Below, in pieces: positions 1 to 5,658 of a stretch of 9,806 nucleotides of DNA. The DNA is from Lachnospiraceae bacterium UBA4380 (GTDB lineage: Bacteria; Bacillota; Clostridia; Lachnospirales; Lachnospiraceae). A model generated the notes under the pieces. The model worked only from the letters and a program-made list of their open reading frames with translations, did not search any database and was not told the DNA's origin. The position numbers and the translations under genes were made by a program. The stretch lies in contig DGRU01000182.1 in the NCBI GenBank assembly GCA_002390025.1, positions 1 to 9,806 of the forward strand, written 5' to 3'. Positions within the stretch are counted from its first letter, which is position 1; each line of letters begins with the position of its first letter.

Positions 1-156
1 GGAGAGGATGGCATCCAGGGTCGCTCTCCTGGGGGATCTGGTCACACCGCTGAAGATTTTCTGTACAGTGCTGAGAGGAATCCCGGAGGCAGAAGAAATC
101 TCCTCGGAAGTCATGCCCAGTGTCCGTTTCCATTTTTTCATTTCTTCCATCGTCAT
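1..156 (-). CDS. N-terminal part of an HTH-domain protein, cut by the window edge
   Basis: Reading the minus strand from the ATG at 156 gives 52 codons that stay open to base 1. The start is supported by AAAAGGAG at 165-172, 8 nt upstream. The peptide begins MTMEEMKKWKRTLGMTSEEI and continues with a helix-turn-helix pattern (EEISSASGIPLSTVQKIFSG, residues 18-37), then a VTRSPRRATLDAI segment. This resembles the XRE-like N-terminal domain seen in clostridial proteins that carry an Uma2-type nuclease-fold domain after the HTH. That family assignment is from memory of the motif, and the decisive C-terminal part lies outside the window. It has its own promoter just upstream, so it need not be co-transcribed with the toxin-antitoxin pair on the same strand. 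Confidence 0.75.
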   Translation of the reverse strand, partial: MTMEEMKKWKRTLGMTSEEISSASGIPLSTVQKIFSGVTRSPRRATLDAILS

Positions 157-201
157 TTTTCCGACTCCTTTTGGAATGCAAATTTCCGCTTGTGCAATTG
201 A

Positions 202-230
202 ATTATATAATAACGGATAGATAATATCAA
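202..230 (-). promoter_or_regulatory. Sigma-A type promoter for the truncated HTH gene
   Basis: On the minus strand TTGATA (225-230) is separated by exactly 17 bp from TATAAT (202-207). This is one mismatch from consensus at -35 and perfect at -10. It lies about 46 bp upstream of the ATG at 156, in AT-rich sequence. Confidence 0.75.
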
Positions 231-256
231 TATAAATGGAAATTATTTGAATATTT

Positions 257-313
257 GGGAAAGCCGGACTTCAAATTTGGAAAGAGCGGACTTTAAACAT
301 GGAAAGAACGGAC
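257..313. repeat. Three imperfect tandem copies of a ~22-bp unit at the antitoxin 3' end
   Basis: Units start at about 257, 279 and 301, each beginning GGAAAG followed by CGGAC. On the minus strand the first unit encodes the last codons of the HTH partner gene (CVRSFHV stop), and the next two repeat the same segment downstream of the stop (GTCCGCTCTTTCC, GTCCGGCTTTCC). It looks like a local tandem duplication of the gene's 3' end that has since drifted. Confidence 0.6.
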
Positions 314-946
314 ACATTGCTCCGGCCGGCAGTGCAAGGCTGCGGCGAGGCGGCTGACTGTCTCCCAGGCTGCCCTGCGGATCTCTTTTTGACCTTGTTC
401 GTACTGCTGAATGGTCCGGACAGGGACGCCGGAGGCTTCCGCAAGTTCCCGCTGGCTCAGTCCTGCCTGCTCCCGCAGGCGCTTTAGTCCGATGCTGCCG
501 GCATATGCGGAAAGACGGCGCAGCCGGTTGATTTCGTCAGCGGAATGCTGCAGATCCATCTCATGATATTTCCGGTACATTCCGGCAACGGAGGAAGGCG
601 GGACTTGCTCAAATAACTCCCGGAAATCACAGCCTGTCCACCACTGGTACCAGGCCAGGGTGTATCCGGTCCACCATGCATCGGTACGGTCTGTATAGGG
701 CTCCGGCTCCTTATCGCAGCCGTGTCCGGTCACACGGCGCAGGACCTCATCCGCCAGTTCTGTCCCGGACATACCCGCTACAAAACGCGGATTTCCTCTC
801 CCGAACTGGTCTGCCACTCCAGACTGGACAAACAGTCTGCAGTAAGGATCATATTTCATTCCGAGATCATAAACGACATAATGCAGCATGTGCCCGAAAA
901 CTTTCTGGGCGTTCTCAATATACAATTCGCTGTATGCGTGTGTCAT
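293..946 (-). CDS. HTH partner (probable antitoxin/repressor) of the DUF3990 protein
   Basis: A 217-aa protein with two parts. Residues 1-145 are an uncharacterised domain rich in aromatic residues (GMSGTELADEVLRR at 58-71; WWTGYTLAWYQWWTG at 91-105). Residues 154-206 form an XRE/Cro-type helix-turn-helix (LKRLREQAGLSQRELAEASG, then VPVRTIQQYEQG). The start at 946 has AGGAG 10 nt upstream. The gene overlaps the 3' end of the upstream DUF3990 gene by 32 bp, which suggests translational coupling. In clostridial genomes proteins of this layout commonly sit next to DUF3990 genes, and antitoxins with an HTH usually repress their own operon. The antitoxin role is inferred from this arrangement and from the operator-like palindrome upstream of the pair. 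A plain transcription regulator remains possible. Confidence 0.75.
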   Translation of the reverse strand: MTHAYSELYIENAQKVFGHMLHYVVYDLGMKYDPYCRLFVQSGVADQFGRGNPRFVAGMSGTELADEVLRRVTGHGCDKEPEPYTDRTDAWWTGYTLAWYQWWTGCDFRELFEQVPPSSVAGMYRKYHEMDLQHSADEINRLRRLSAYAGSIGLKRLREQAGLSQRELAEASGVPVRTIQQYEQGQKEIRRAAWETVSRLAAALHCRPEQCVRSFHV

Positions 947-1652
947 CCGGTCCTATCTCCTCATCCAGAATCCGGGGCATGTAGAGCTGCCCCTTTTGCC
1001 ATCCCTCCCGATCCTGACGAAAATACCGCTGCCTTGCAGATCGATCCCGTTTTTCTCTCTTTGGATACCATATTGAAGCATCCACCGGTTCGTAATCGAG
1101 AAAACGTATCTGCCGGTAACTCTTTTCGCTCTTAAGTACAATCTGTTCTCCGAGCTTTCCAAGATACATAGCCTCTTCCAGCTGGGCAAGAGAGATCGTC
1201 CCATTCAAAAAATCCGTGGCGAATGAAAAATAACTGTCATCAGCCCGGTATCCCACGATGATATCTGCATCCCGGTATGGAACATGAAAGCGGGTCAACA
1301 GGTATCGCCGTGCTTCCCTGGGAAGAGGGGCAGTGAGCTGGAAGCGCCGGTTTTCCAAAAGGATGGCAAGCCAGTGCAGGATGCAGTAGCCGCCTCCATT
1401 TAGATATAAAATCTGCAATCCTGACAGATCCAGTTCGTAGCTGTTCAGGAATCCGTCCCGGTTCTCGTCAACGCTCCATTCTCTGGCCAGGTCTGCATTT
1501 TCCGAACAGTAGAAACCGTTTCCGTAGTCATTATTATCTTTACTTCCGCTAAATAAAGGGGATGCAATTATTTTTTCTGAACCGTGATATACGGTTAATA
1601 CTCCGCCTTCTGAACCCATCTTCTCCCTCTGTACGATACATTTATTTGACAT
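915..1652 (-). CDS. DUF3990 family protein, probable ADP-ribosyltransferase-type toxin
   Basis: A 245-aa protein whose N-terminal part shows the DUF3990 hallmarks: VYHGS (residues 21-25), then NDYGNGFYCSENADLAREW (41-59), and a late LGEQIVLKSEKSYRQIRFL segment. DUF3990 belongs to the ADP-ribosyltransferase fold group, where the His of YHGS and a Tyr of the YGxGFY motif contribute to NAD binding. An NAD-dependent modifying activity is therefore likely but not shown. No signal peptide or membrane segment is visible, so it should act in the cytoplasm. It is the first gene of a pair with the overlapping HTH partner. The start is uncertain: the ATG at 1652 has no clear ribosome binding site, while the ATG at 1619 (residue 12, close to the conserved VYHGS) is preceded by AGAGGGAG with only a 3-nt gap. 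Confidence 0.8.
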   Translation of the reverse strand: MSNKCIVQREKMGSEGGVLTVYHGSEKIIASPLFSGSKDNNDYGNGFYCSENADLAREWSVDENRDGFLNSYELDLSGLQILYLNGGGYCILHWLAILLENRRFQLTAPLPREARRYLLTRFHVPYRDADIIVGYRADDSYFSFATDFLNGTISLAQLEEAMYLGKLGEQIVLKSEKSYRQIRFLDYEPVDASIWYPKREKRDRSARQRYFRQDREGWQKGQLYMPRILDEEIGPDDTRIQRIVY

Positions 1653-1676
1653 ATAGATTCATGCCTGTTCTATTAA

Positions 1677-1714
1677 TATCATATCTATACTCCTAAAGGA
1701 GTATAGATATGATA
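1677..1714. promoter_or_regulatory. 38-bp near-perfect palindrome, probable operator of the toxin-antitoxin pair
   Basis: The 18-bp arms 1677-1694 (TATCATATCTATACTCCT) and 1697-1714 are exact reverse complements, separated by AA. The palindrome overlaps the -10 box of the minus-strand promoter and covers the expected transcription start. A dimeric repressor bound here would block transcription of the DUF3990/HTH pair, so the HTH partner is the obvious candidate ligand. The RNA copy would also form a strong hairpin at the mRNA 5' end. Confidence 0.65.
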
Positions 1715-1737
1715 ACTTGATTTGCACAGTATGTCAA
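1709..1737 (-). promoter_or_regulatory. Promoter of the DUF3990/HTH operon
   Basis: On the minus strand a perfect TTGACA (1732-1737) and TATCAT (1709-1714, one mismatch) are 17 bp apart. The -10 hexamer forms the outer six bases of the 38-bp palindrome. Initiation would fall near 1702, leaving a 5' leader of about 50 nt to the ATG at 1652 or about 83 nt to the ATG at 1619. Confidence 0.75.
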
Positions 1738-1744
1738 CGCGAGG

Positions 1745-1798
1745 GTTATTGCTTCCCGATTGAATCCGTAACAATTCGAAATACCGGAAGCTAATAAC
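1745..1798. repeat. Imperfect inverted repeat in the divergent intergenic region
   Basis: GTTATTGCTTCC (1745-1756) mirrors GGAAGCTAATAAC (1786-1798), with one extra base in the right arm. An inner pair TTGAAT (1760-1765) / ATTCGAA (1774-1780) roughly continues the dyad. No T-tract follows, so it is not a clear terminator. Its function is unknown. Confidence 0.4.
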
Positions 1799-1892
1799 TA
1801 TTGTTCTATTATTTCTATTATTCTGTATACAATTTTCAAAACAGATTCATTTTGCCGGAGAATACGGTGAAAAAGATTCATCTATGAAATTA

Positions 1893-1920
1893 TTTACATT
1901 CACTCAAAAAGGCGTATAAT
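1893..1920 (+). promoter_or_regulatory. Promoter of the por operon
   Basis: TTTACA (1893-1898), a 16-bp spacer, and a perfect TATAAT (1915-1920). Transcription would start near 1927, giving a leader of about 150 nt before the gamma-subunit ATG at 2079. Apart from this promoter and the dyads listed separately, no gene is seen in the stretch 1715-2078. Confidence 0.65.
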
Positions 1921-1949
1921 GACTTTTGTCGTCTGCTTTATTTAGAATA

Positions 1950-1977
1950 ATTCACAATGAAAGTGAATAAAATTCAC
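1950..1977. promoter_or_regulatory. Cluster of ATTCAC/GTGAAT half-sites downstream of the por promoter
   Basis: ATTCAC (1950-1955), GTGAAT (1963-1968) and ATTCAC (1972-1977) form two overlapping dyads, one with a 7-bp spacer and one with a 3-bp spacer. A further ATTCAC lies in the promoter spacer at 1898-1903. The arrangement suggests an operator just downstream of the transcription start. The cognate regulator is not identifiable from sequence; the LysR protein at the end of the operon is one candidate. Confidence 0.4.
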
Positions 1978-2078
1978 CATATAACAGAGGCAGGCGAAAA
2001 GAATTTCAAGTAAAGCGAAAAACAGGGCGTTCAGTCCTGCGCATTTTAGCAGTATCAGGAAAGGCAGGATTTTCAGTC

Positions 2079-2678
2079 ATGAACAACACACTCGAAATCA
2101 GGTGGCATGGAAGAGGCGGACAGGGCGCCAAGACTGCGGCACTGCTGCTGGCGGATGTAGCTTTCAAAACCGGCGCGCACGTGCAGGGATTTCCCGAGTA
2201 CGGCCCGGAGCGCATGGGCGCTCCGATCACAGCTTTCAACCGGATCAGCCGGAATCCCATCCGCGTGCATTCCAATATTTACGATCCTGATTTCGTCGTG
2301 GTAGTGGATGAGACACTTCTCCATTCGGTCCATGTAACTGACGGCCTAAAGCGCGACGGCGCCATCATTGTCAATACGCCCAGGTCTGCAGAGGAAATCC
2401 GTCCCCTGCTCAGGGGCTACAAAGGCGCGGTTTACACGGTTGACGCCCGTTCGATCTCTGAGGAGACCCTGGGAAAGAACTTCCCCAATACCCCCATGCT
2501 GGCAGCCGCGGCTGCGGTCAGCGGAGTCATGAAAAAAGATGACTTCCTGCACGAGATGCGTGCCTCCTTCCTGCATAAATTTGCCAGGAAGCCTGAGGTC
2601 GTAGACGGGAATATGAAGGCGCTGGAGATGGCTTATGACGTCATCGAGAGAACTGCCGGAATGACAAAGAGTGCGTAA
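2079..2678 (+). CDS. porC: 2-oxoacid:ferredoxin oxidoreductase, gamma subunit (pyruvate-type)
   Basis: A 199-aa protein matching the gamma subunit of four-subunit pyruvate/2-oxoacid:ferredoxin oxidoreductases in length and motifs. The N-terminal IRWHGRGGQGAKTAA (residues 7-21) with GRGGQG at 11-16 is the family's signature loop, followed by FPEYGPERMGAP (38-49). The complex decarboxylates a 2-oxoacid to acyl-CoA with thiamine diphosphate and passes electrons to ferredoxin in the cytoplasm. It opens the operon behind the promoter at 1893-1920. Its ribosome binding site is only a modest AGGA about 9 nt before the ATG, and that AGGA can pair with 2035-2040. Substrate (pyruvate, 2-oxoisovalerate or another) cannot be decided from the sequence. 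The next subunit gene is separated by a 223-bp gap that holds a terminator. Confidence 0.88.
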   Translation: MNNTLEIRWHGRGGQGAKTAALLLADVAFKTGAHVQGFPEYGPERMGAPITAFNRISRNPIRVHSNIYDPDFVVVVDETLLHSVHVTDGLKRDGAIIVNTPRSAEEIRPLLRGYKGAVYTVDARSISEETLGKNFPNTPMLAAAAAVSGVMKKDDFLHEMRASFLHKFARKPEVVDGNMKALEMAYDVIERTAGMTKSA

Positions 2679-2719
2679 GTACGGATTATAGAAGCGATAA
2701 CAGGATTCAGGACAGCGCG

Positions 2720-2749
2720 ACAGCTGCTGTCTATGATGACAGAAGCTGT
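2720..2749 (+). other. Hairpin after the gamma-subunit gene
   Basis: ACAGCTGCTGTC (2720-2731) pairs with GACAGAAGCTGT (2738-2749) with one mismatch around a 6-nt loop. It has no T-run and sits just upstream of the intrinsic terminator. It could act as an mRNA-stabilising stem or part of an attenuator; the role is unknown. Confidence 0.45.
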
Positions 2750-2773
2750 TTGAGAATTTGAAATCTGATCAGG

Positions 2774-2807
2774 GACCTCCGTCACTGTGCGGAGGTCTCG
2801 TTTTTTT
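2774..2807 (+). terminator. Intrinsic terminator inside the por operon
   Basis: GACCTCCG (2774-2781) and CGGAGGTC (2790-2797) form a perfect 8-bp GC-rich stem with an 8-nt loop, followed by TCG and seven T residues (2801-2807). It is the strongest terminator in the window. It lies between the gamma gene and the delta/alpha/beta genes, so the downstream subunits need readthrough, antitermination or a second promoter. Confidence 0.8.
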
Positions 2808-2823
2808 GGAAGGCCTGGAGGAA

Positions 2824-2860
2824 GGGGACGGTTCTGTGTCTCCTCCTCAGAACCGTCCTC
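2824..2860. repeat. GGGACGGTTCT repeat, copy 1 (palindromic)
   Basis: GGACGGTTCTG (2826-2836) is an exact reverse complement of CAGAACCGTCC (2848-2858) around an 11-nt loop that carries the TGTCTCC module. It belongs to the family found at six other places in this window and lies directly behind the terminator, upstream of the delta-subunit gene. Confidence 0.85.
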
Positions 2861-2901
2861 TGTCTTCTCAAGCGCTTGAATATATTTGAAAGAGGAAATA
2901 A

Positions 2902-3210
2902 ATGCGTACAGATGTGACAATGATTAATGAAAAGACTCCCTGGCAGGGATTGACCGAGGGTCTGCAGATGTTTGCCGGCGGTACGGCAAAATACTTTGCG
3001 ACAGGAGAGTGGAGGACCAATACCCCTGTCCTTGTGCAGGACAAGTGCAGGCAGTGCCTGCTGTGCGTTCCGGTGTGCCCGGATGTCAGCATTCCGGTGA
3101 AAGACGGAAAGAGACTGGATTTTGATTATGACCACTGCAAGGGCTGCGGAATCTGCGCGAGCGTATGTCCTTTCGGCGCCATTGAGATGAAGGAGGGAAT
3201 CGAGCCATGA
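2902..3210 (+). CDS. porD: 2-oxoacid:ferredoxin oxidoreductase, delta (ferredoxin-like) subunit
   Basis: A 102-aa protein with two complete [4Fe-4S] motifs: CRQCLLCVPVCP (Cys49, 52, 55, 59) and CKGCGICASVCP (Cys79, 82, 85, 89). This is the delta subunit layout, which carries electrons from the TPP/cluster site of the alpha-beta core toward external ferredoxin. AGAGG lies about 8 nt before the ATG. The stop overlaps the alpha-subunit start by 4 bp (ATGA), so these two genes are translationally coupled. A generic 2[4Fe-4S] ferredoxin is ruled out by the N-terminal extension of about 45 residues typical of the Por delta chain and by the context. Confidence 0.9.
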   Translation: MRTDVTMINEKTPWQGLTEGLQMFAGGTAKYFATGEWRTNTPVLVQDKCRQCLLCVPVCPDVSIPVKDGKRLDFDYDHCKGCGICASVCPFGAIEMKEGIEP

Positions 3211-4394
3211 AAAGCATCAGAGAGAGAATGTCCGGAAACGAGGCGGTCGCCTACGCGATCCGGCAGGTGAATCCGGATGTCATGCCCGCCTTCCCGATCA
3301 CGCCTTCCACCGAGATTCCCCAGATGGTCTCCACCTATATTTCCAACGGAGAGATTGATACAGAATTCATACCGGTTGAGAGCGAGCACTCCGCCATGTC
3401 CGCAGCGATCGGCTCGGAAGCGGCCGGCGCCAGGACCATGACAGCGACCTCTTCCGCAGGCCTGGCACTTATGTGGGAGGAACTGCTGCTGGCGGCCTCC
3501 AACCGCCTGCCGCTGGTCCTGACCCTGGTAAACCGCACGCTTTCCGGTCCCATCAATATCAACTGCGATCATTCGGACGGCATGGGCGCCAGAGATACGG
3601 GATGGATCCAGATTTATGCCGAGAACAATCAGGAAGCCTACGACAACTACATTCAGGCTTTCCCCATTGCGGAAGACCCCCGCGTCCACCTGCCGGTCAT
3701 GGTCTGTCAGGACGGCTTTATCACCAGCCACGCCGTGGAAAACATCGAGCTTCTGGAGGACCAGCCGGTCCGCGAATTTGTCGGTACTTATCAGCCCGAG
3801 GAATTCCTCCTCAATCCCGGAAAACCCGTGGCCGTCGGCCCCTACTCTGTTTCCAATTACGCCATGGAAGCCAAGAAAGCCCAGGAAGATGCCATGGAGC
3901 ACGCCGGCCAGGTCATCCTGGAGGTGGCGGAGAGATTCGAGAAGATGTCCGGCCGCAGCTACGGCTTTTTTGAAGAATACCGCACAGAAGACGCCGACTA
4001 TATCATGCTGATCATGGGATCCGCGGCGGGCACCGCCAAGGCGGCCGTCGATGAGCTGCGTGAAGAAGGCTGGAAGGTCGGCGTCCTCAAGCTCCGCGTC
4101 TTCCGCCCCTTCCCCGAAAAACAGTTGACAGAGGCCCTTCGGGACTGCAGCGCCCTTGCCATCATGGACCGGTGTGAGAGTTACAACGGCTGCTGCGGTC
4201 CCCTGGGAATGGAAGTCCCTGCGGCGCTCTACCGCAATAAAGTCATGCTCGAGTCCGTCAACTACATCTACGGACTCGCCGGCCGTGATTTCACCGTCGA
4301 CCACGTCAAAGATATCTTCGCGGAACTCCGCGAGGTCGCTGACGGCGGCATGGAAGCCCCTCAGCACAAATACATCAATCTCCGCAGCGAATGA
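3207..4394 (+). CDS. porA: 2-oxoacid:ferredoxin oxidoreductase, alpha subunit
   Basis: A 395-aa protein of normal length for the alpha chain. Conserved stretches are FPITPSTEIPQ (residues 29-39), ESEHSAMSAAIGSEAAGAR (58-76), TSSAGLALMWEEL (81-93), RTLSGP (110-115) and DTGWIQIYAENNQEAYD (130-146), which form the pyrimidine-side TPP and substrate region. Domain II-like sequence follows (YIMLIMGSAAGTAKAAVDEL, then GVLKLRVFRPFP). AAGGAGG precedes the ATG at 3207, inside the end of the delta gene, and the 4-bp overlap fixes the start. It works with the beta chain encoded 112 bp downstream. It shows no visible damage. Pyruvate is the most likely substrate, but branched-chain 2-oxoacid enzymes look similar. 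Confidence 0.9.
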   Translation: MKSIRERMSGNEAVAYAIRQVNPDVMPAFPITPSTEIPQMVSTYISNGEIDTEFIPVESEHSAMSAAIGSEAAGARTMTATSSAGLALMWEELLLAASNRLPLVLTLVNRTLSGPININCDHSDGMGARDTGWIQIYAENNQEAYDNYIQAFPIAEDPRVHLPVMVCQDGFITSHAVENIELLEDQPVREFVGTYQPEEFLLNPGKPVAVGPYSVSNYAMEAKKAQEDAMEHAGQVILEVAERFEKMSGRSYGFFEEYRTEDADYIMLIMGSAAGTAKAAVDELREEGWKVGVLKLRVFRPFPEKQLTEALRDCSALAIMDRCESYNGCCGPLGMEVPAALYRNKVMLESVNYIYGLAGRDFTVDHVKDIFAELREVADGGMEAPQHKYINLRSE

Positions 4395-4401
4395 GACACG
4401 A

Positions 4402-4449
4402 GGGACGGTTCTGACTGACTCATTCAGTGACACCGGGGACAATCCCCGG
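4402..4449. repeat. GGGACGGTTCT repeat, copy 2 (degenerate), with a short GC hairpin
   Basis: GGGACGGTTCTGAC (4402-4415) matches the left half of the family. The right half is replaced by a small stem ACTGA/TCAGT (4414-4418/4424-4428) and the GTGACACC module (4427-4434). A perfect CCGGGGA/TCCCCGG stem with a CAA loop follows (4433-4449). It fills most of the gap between the alpha and beta subunit genes and has no T-tract. Confidence 0.7.
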
Positions 4450-4506
4450 GTATACGTTGAATAAATATACAGATAAATACAGATCACAGAGAAAGCGACA
4501 ATAGCC

Positions 4507-5481
4507 ATGAGCAATGTAAATACAACAGCGACAATTGAGAAGGAGGATTTCAGCCTCAGGACTATGCTGCAGCGGCCGGAGCGCCTGACTCCCGGGCACA
4601 GGATGTGCGCCGGGTGCGGAGCCACCATCGGCGTGCGCGCTGTGCTGCGGGCCCTGCACGAGGGCGACCGCGCGGTCATCGGCAACGCGACAGGCTGCCT
4701 CGAGGTCTCTTCTTACATGTATCCCTATACAGCCTGGGAGGACAGCTATATCCACAACGCCTTTGAAAACGCCGGCGCGACCCTGAGCGGCGTGGAGACG
4801 GCCTACAAAGCACTCCGCAAGAGAGGGAGGCTTCCGGAAAAGGAAAATTTCAAGTTCATCACTTTCGGCGGAGACGGCGGCACCTATGATATCGGCTTCC
4901 AGTCCCTGTCGGGCGCTATGGAACGCGGACACAACATGGTCTATGTGTGTTATGATAATGGTGCCTACATGAACACAGGCATTCAGCGCTCTTCGGCAAC
5001 ACCCATGTTTGCGGACACGACGACAACGCCTGCCGGCAAGTGTTCGGACGGCAAGATCCAGTACCGCAAGGATCTGACCGCCATTATCGCAGAGCACCAT
5101 GTACCCTATGCAGCCCAGACCACACTCACGAAAGACTTTAAGGATCTGCACCGCAAGGCCGCCAAGGCCATTTATACCGAAGGGCCTGCTTTCCTCAATA
5201 TGATGACGCCCTGTCCCCGCGGCTGGCGCTACGAGACCAGCCAGATTATGGAAATCTGCCGTCTGGCTGTGGAGACCTGTTACTGGCCGCTCTTTGAAGT
5301 GGATCACGGCAAATGGATTCTGAGCTACGAGCCCAAAAACAAACTTCCCATCGAGGACTTCCTTCGCCCCCAGGGACGCTTCAAACACCTCTTCAAGCCC
5401 GGCAACGAGCATCTTCTGGCCCTGTTCCAGGAGGAAGTCGACCGCCGCTGGGAGGACCTTCAGTATCTCTGTGCAAGGTGA
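4507..5481 (+). CDS. porB: 2-oxoacid:ferredoxin oxidoreductase, beta subunit (TPP-binding)
   Basis: A 324-aa protein of the usual beta-chain length. TPP-diphosphate/Mg binding is seen in GGDGGTYDIG (residues 121-130) and YDNGAYMNTG (149-158). Four cysteines suited to the beta-chain [4Fe-4S] cluster are present: CAGC (Cys34, Cys37), ATGCLEVSS (Cys64) and TPCPRGW (Cys236). It forms the catalytic core with the alpha chain. The ATG at 4507 lacks a good Shine-Dalgarno (only GAGAAAG, too far away), unlike delta and alpha, and the gap before it holds a repeat copy. Expression balance may therefore depend on readthrough from the upstream genes. No truncation is visible. Confidence 0.9.
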   Translation: MSNVNTTATIEKEDFSLRTMLQRPERLTPGHRMCAGCGATIGVRAVLRALHEGDRAVIGNATGCLEVSSYMYPYTAWEDSYIHNAFENAGATLSGVETAYKALRKRGRLPEKENFKFITFGGDGGTYDIGFQSLSGAMERGHNMVYVCYDNGAYMNTGIQRSSATPMFADTTTTPAGKCSDGKIQYRKDLTAIIAEHHVPYAAQTTLTKDFKDLHRKAAKAIYTEGPAFLNMMTPCPRGWRYETSQIMEICRLAVETCYWPLFEVDHGKWILSYEPKNKLPIEDFLRPQGRFKHLFKPGNEHLLALFQEEVDRRWEDLQYLCAR

Positions 5482-5485
5482 CATA

Positions 5486-5644
5486 GGGAGACGGTCCTTT
5501 TGTATCCGTCCACCTGTTTTGCGACATGGGGTGAGAGGCCGCTTGCATTTGTTCCGCTGTTTTGTGACATAGGAGGAAGGGGCATTTTCATCCATTCTGC
5601 TGTTTTGAGAATTGACAGGGGGACGGAAACAAAGGAACGTCCCC
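5486..5644. repeat. GGGACGGTTCT repeat, copy 3: compound element with terminal inverted repeats
   Basis: The left end (5486-5511, starting GGGAGACGGTCC) and right end (5621-5644, ending GGAACGTCCCC) are inverted copies of each other with two indels and two mismatches. Inside are direct repeats of CTGTTTTGTGACATAGG at 5514-5530 and 5557-5573, and a third partial copy at 5600-5617. The element ends 2 bp before the AAGGAG of lysR. No transposase is encoded, so it looks like a non-autonomous repeat built from several family units. Confidence 0.75.
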
Positions 5645-5658
5645 ATAAGGAGCCGCAA

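Noticed and set aside
257..313. Short direct repeats as a CRISPR array
   Set aside because: The units are contiguous without spacers and derive from the 3' end of a coding gene.
1963..1977. CRP/FNR-type binding site in the por leader
   Set aside because: The GTGA/TCAC halves are 7 bp apart rather than 6 and sit downstream of the transcription start, so the match is not convincing.
3126..4685. Long open frame on the minus strand opposite the alpha-subunit gene
   Set aside because: It is antisense to conserved por genes, spans the intergenic repeat, and its translation shows no recognisable domain. The openness follows from codon bias of the real gene.
5500..5658. N-terminal extension of the LysR reading frame starting at 5500
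   Set aside because: The 53 codons coincide with the compound repeat, do not resemble LysR sequence, and a good ribosome binding site precedes the ATG at 5659.
4420..5658. 412-codon open frame on the minus strand opposite the beta-subunit gene
   Set aside because: Shadow of porB extended through the repeat, with no protein motif.
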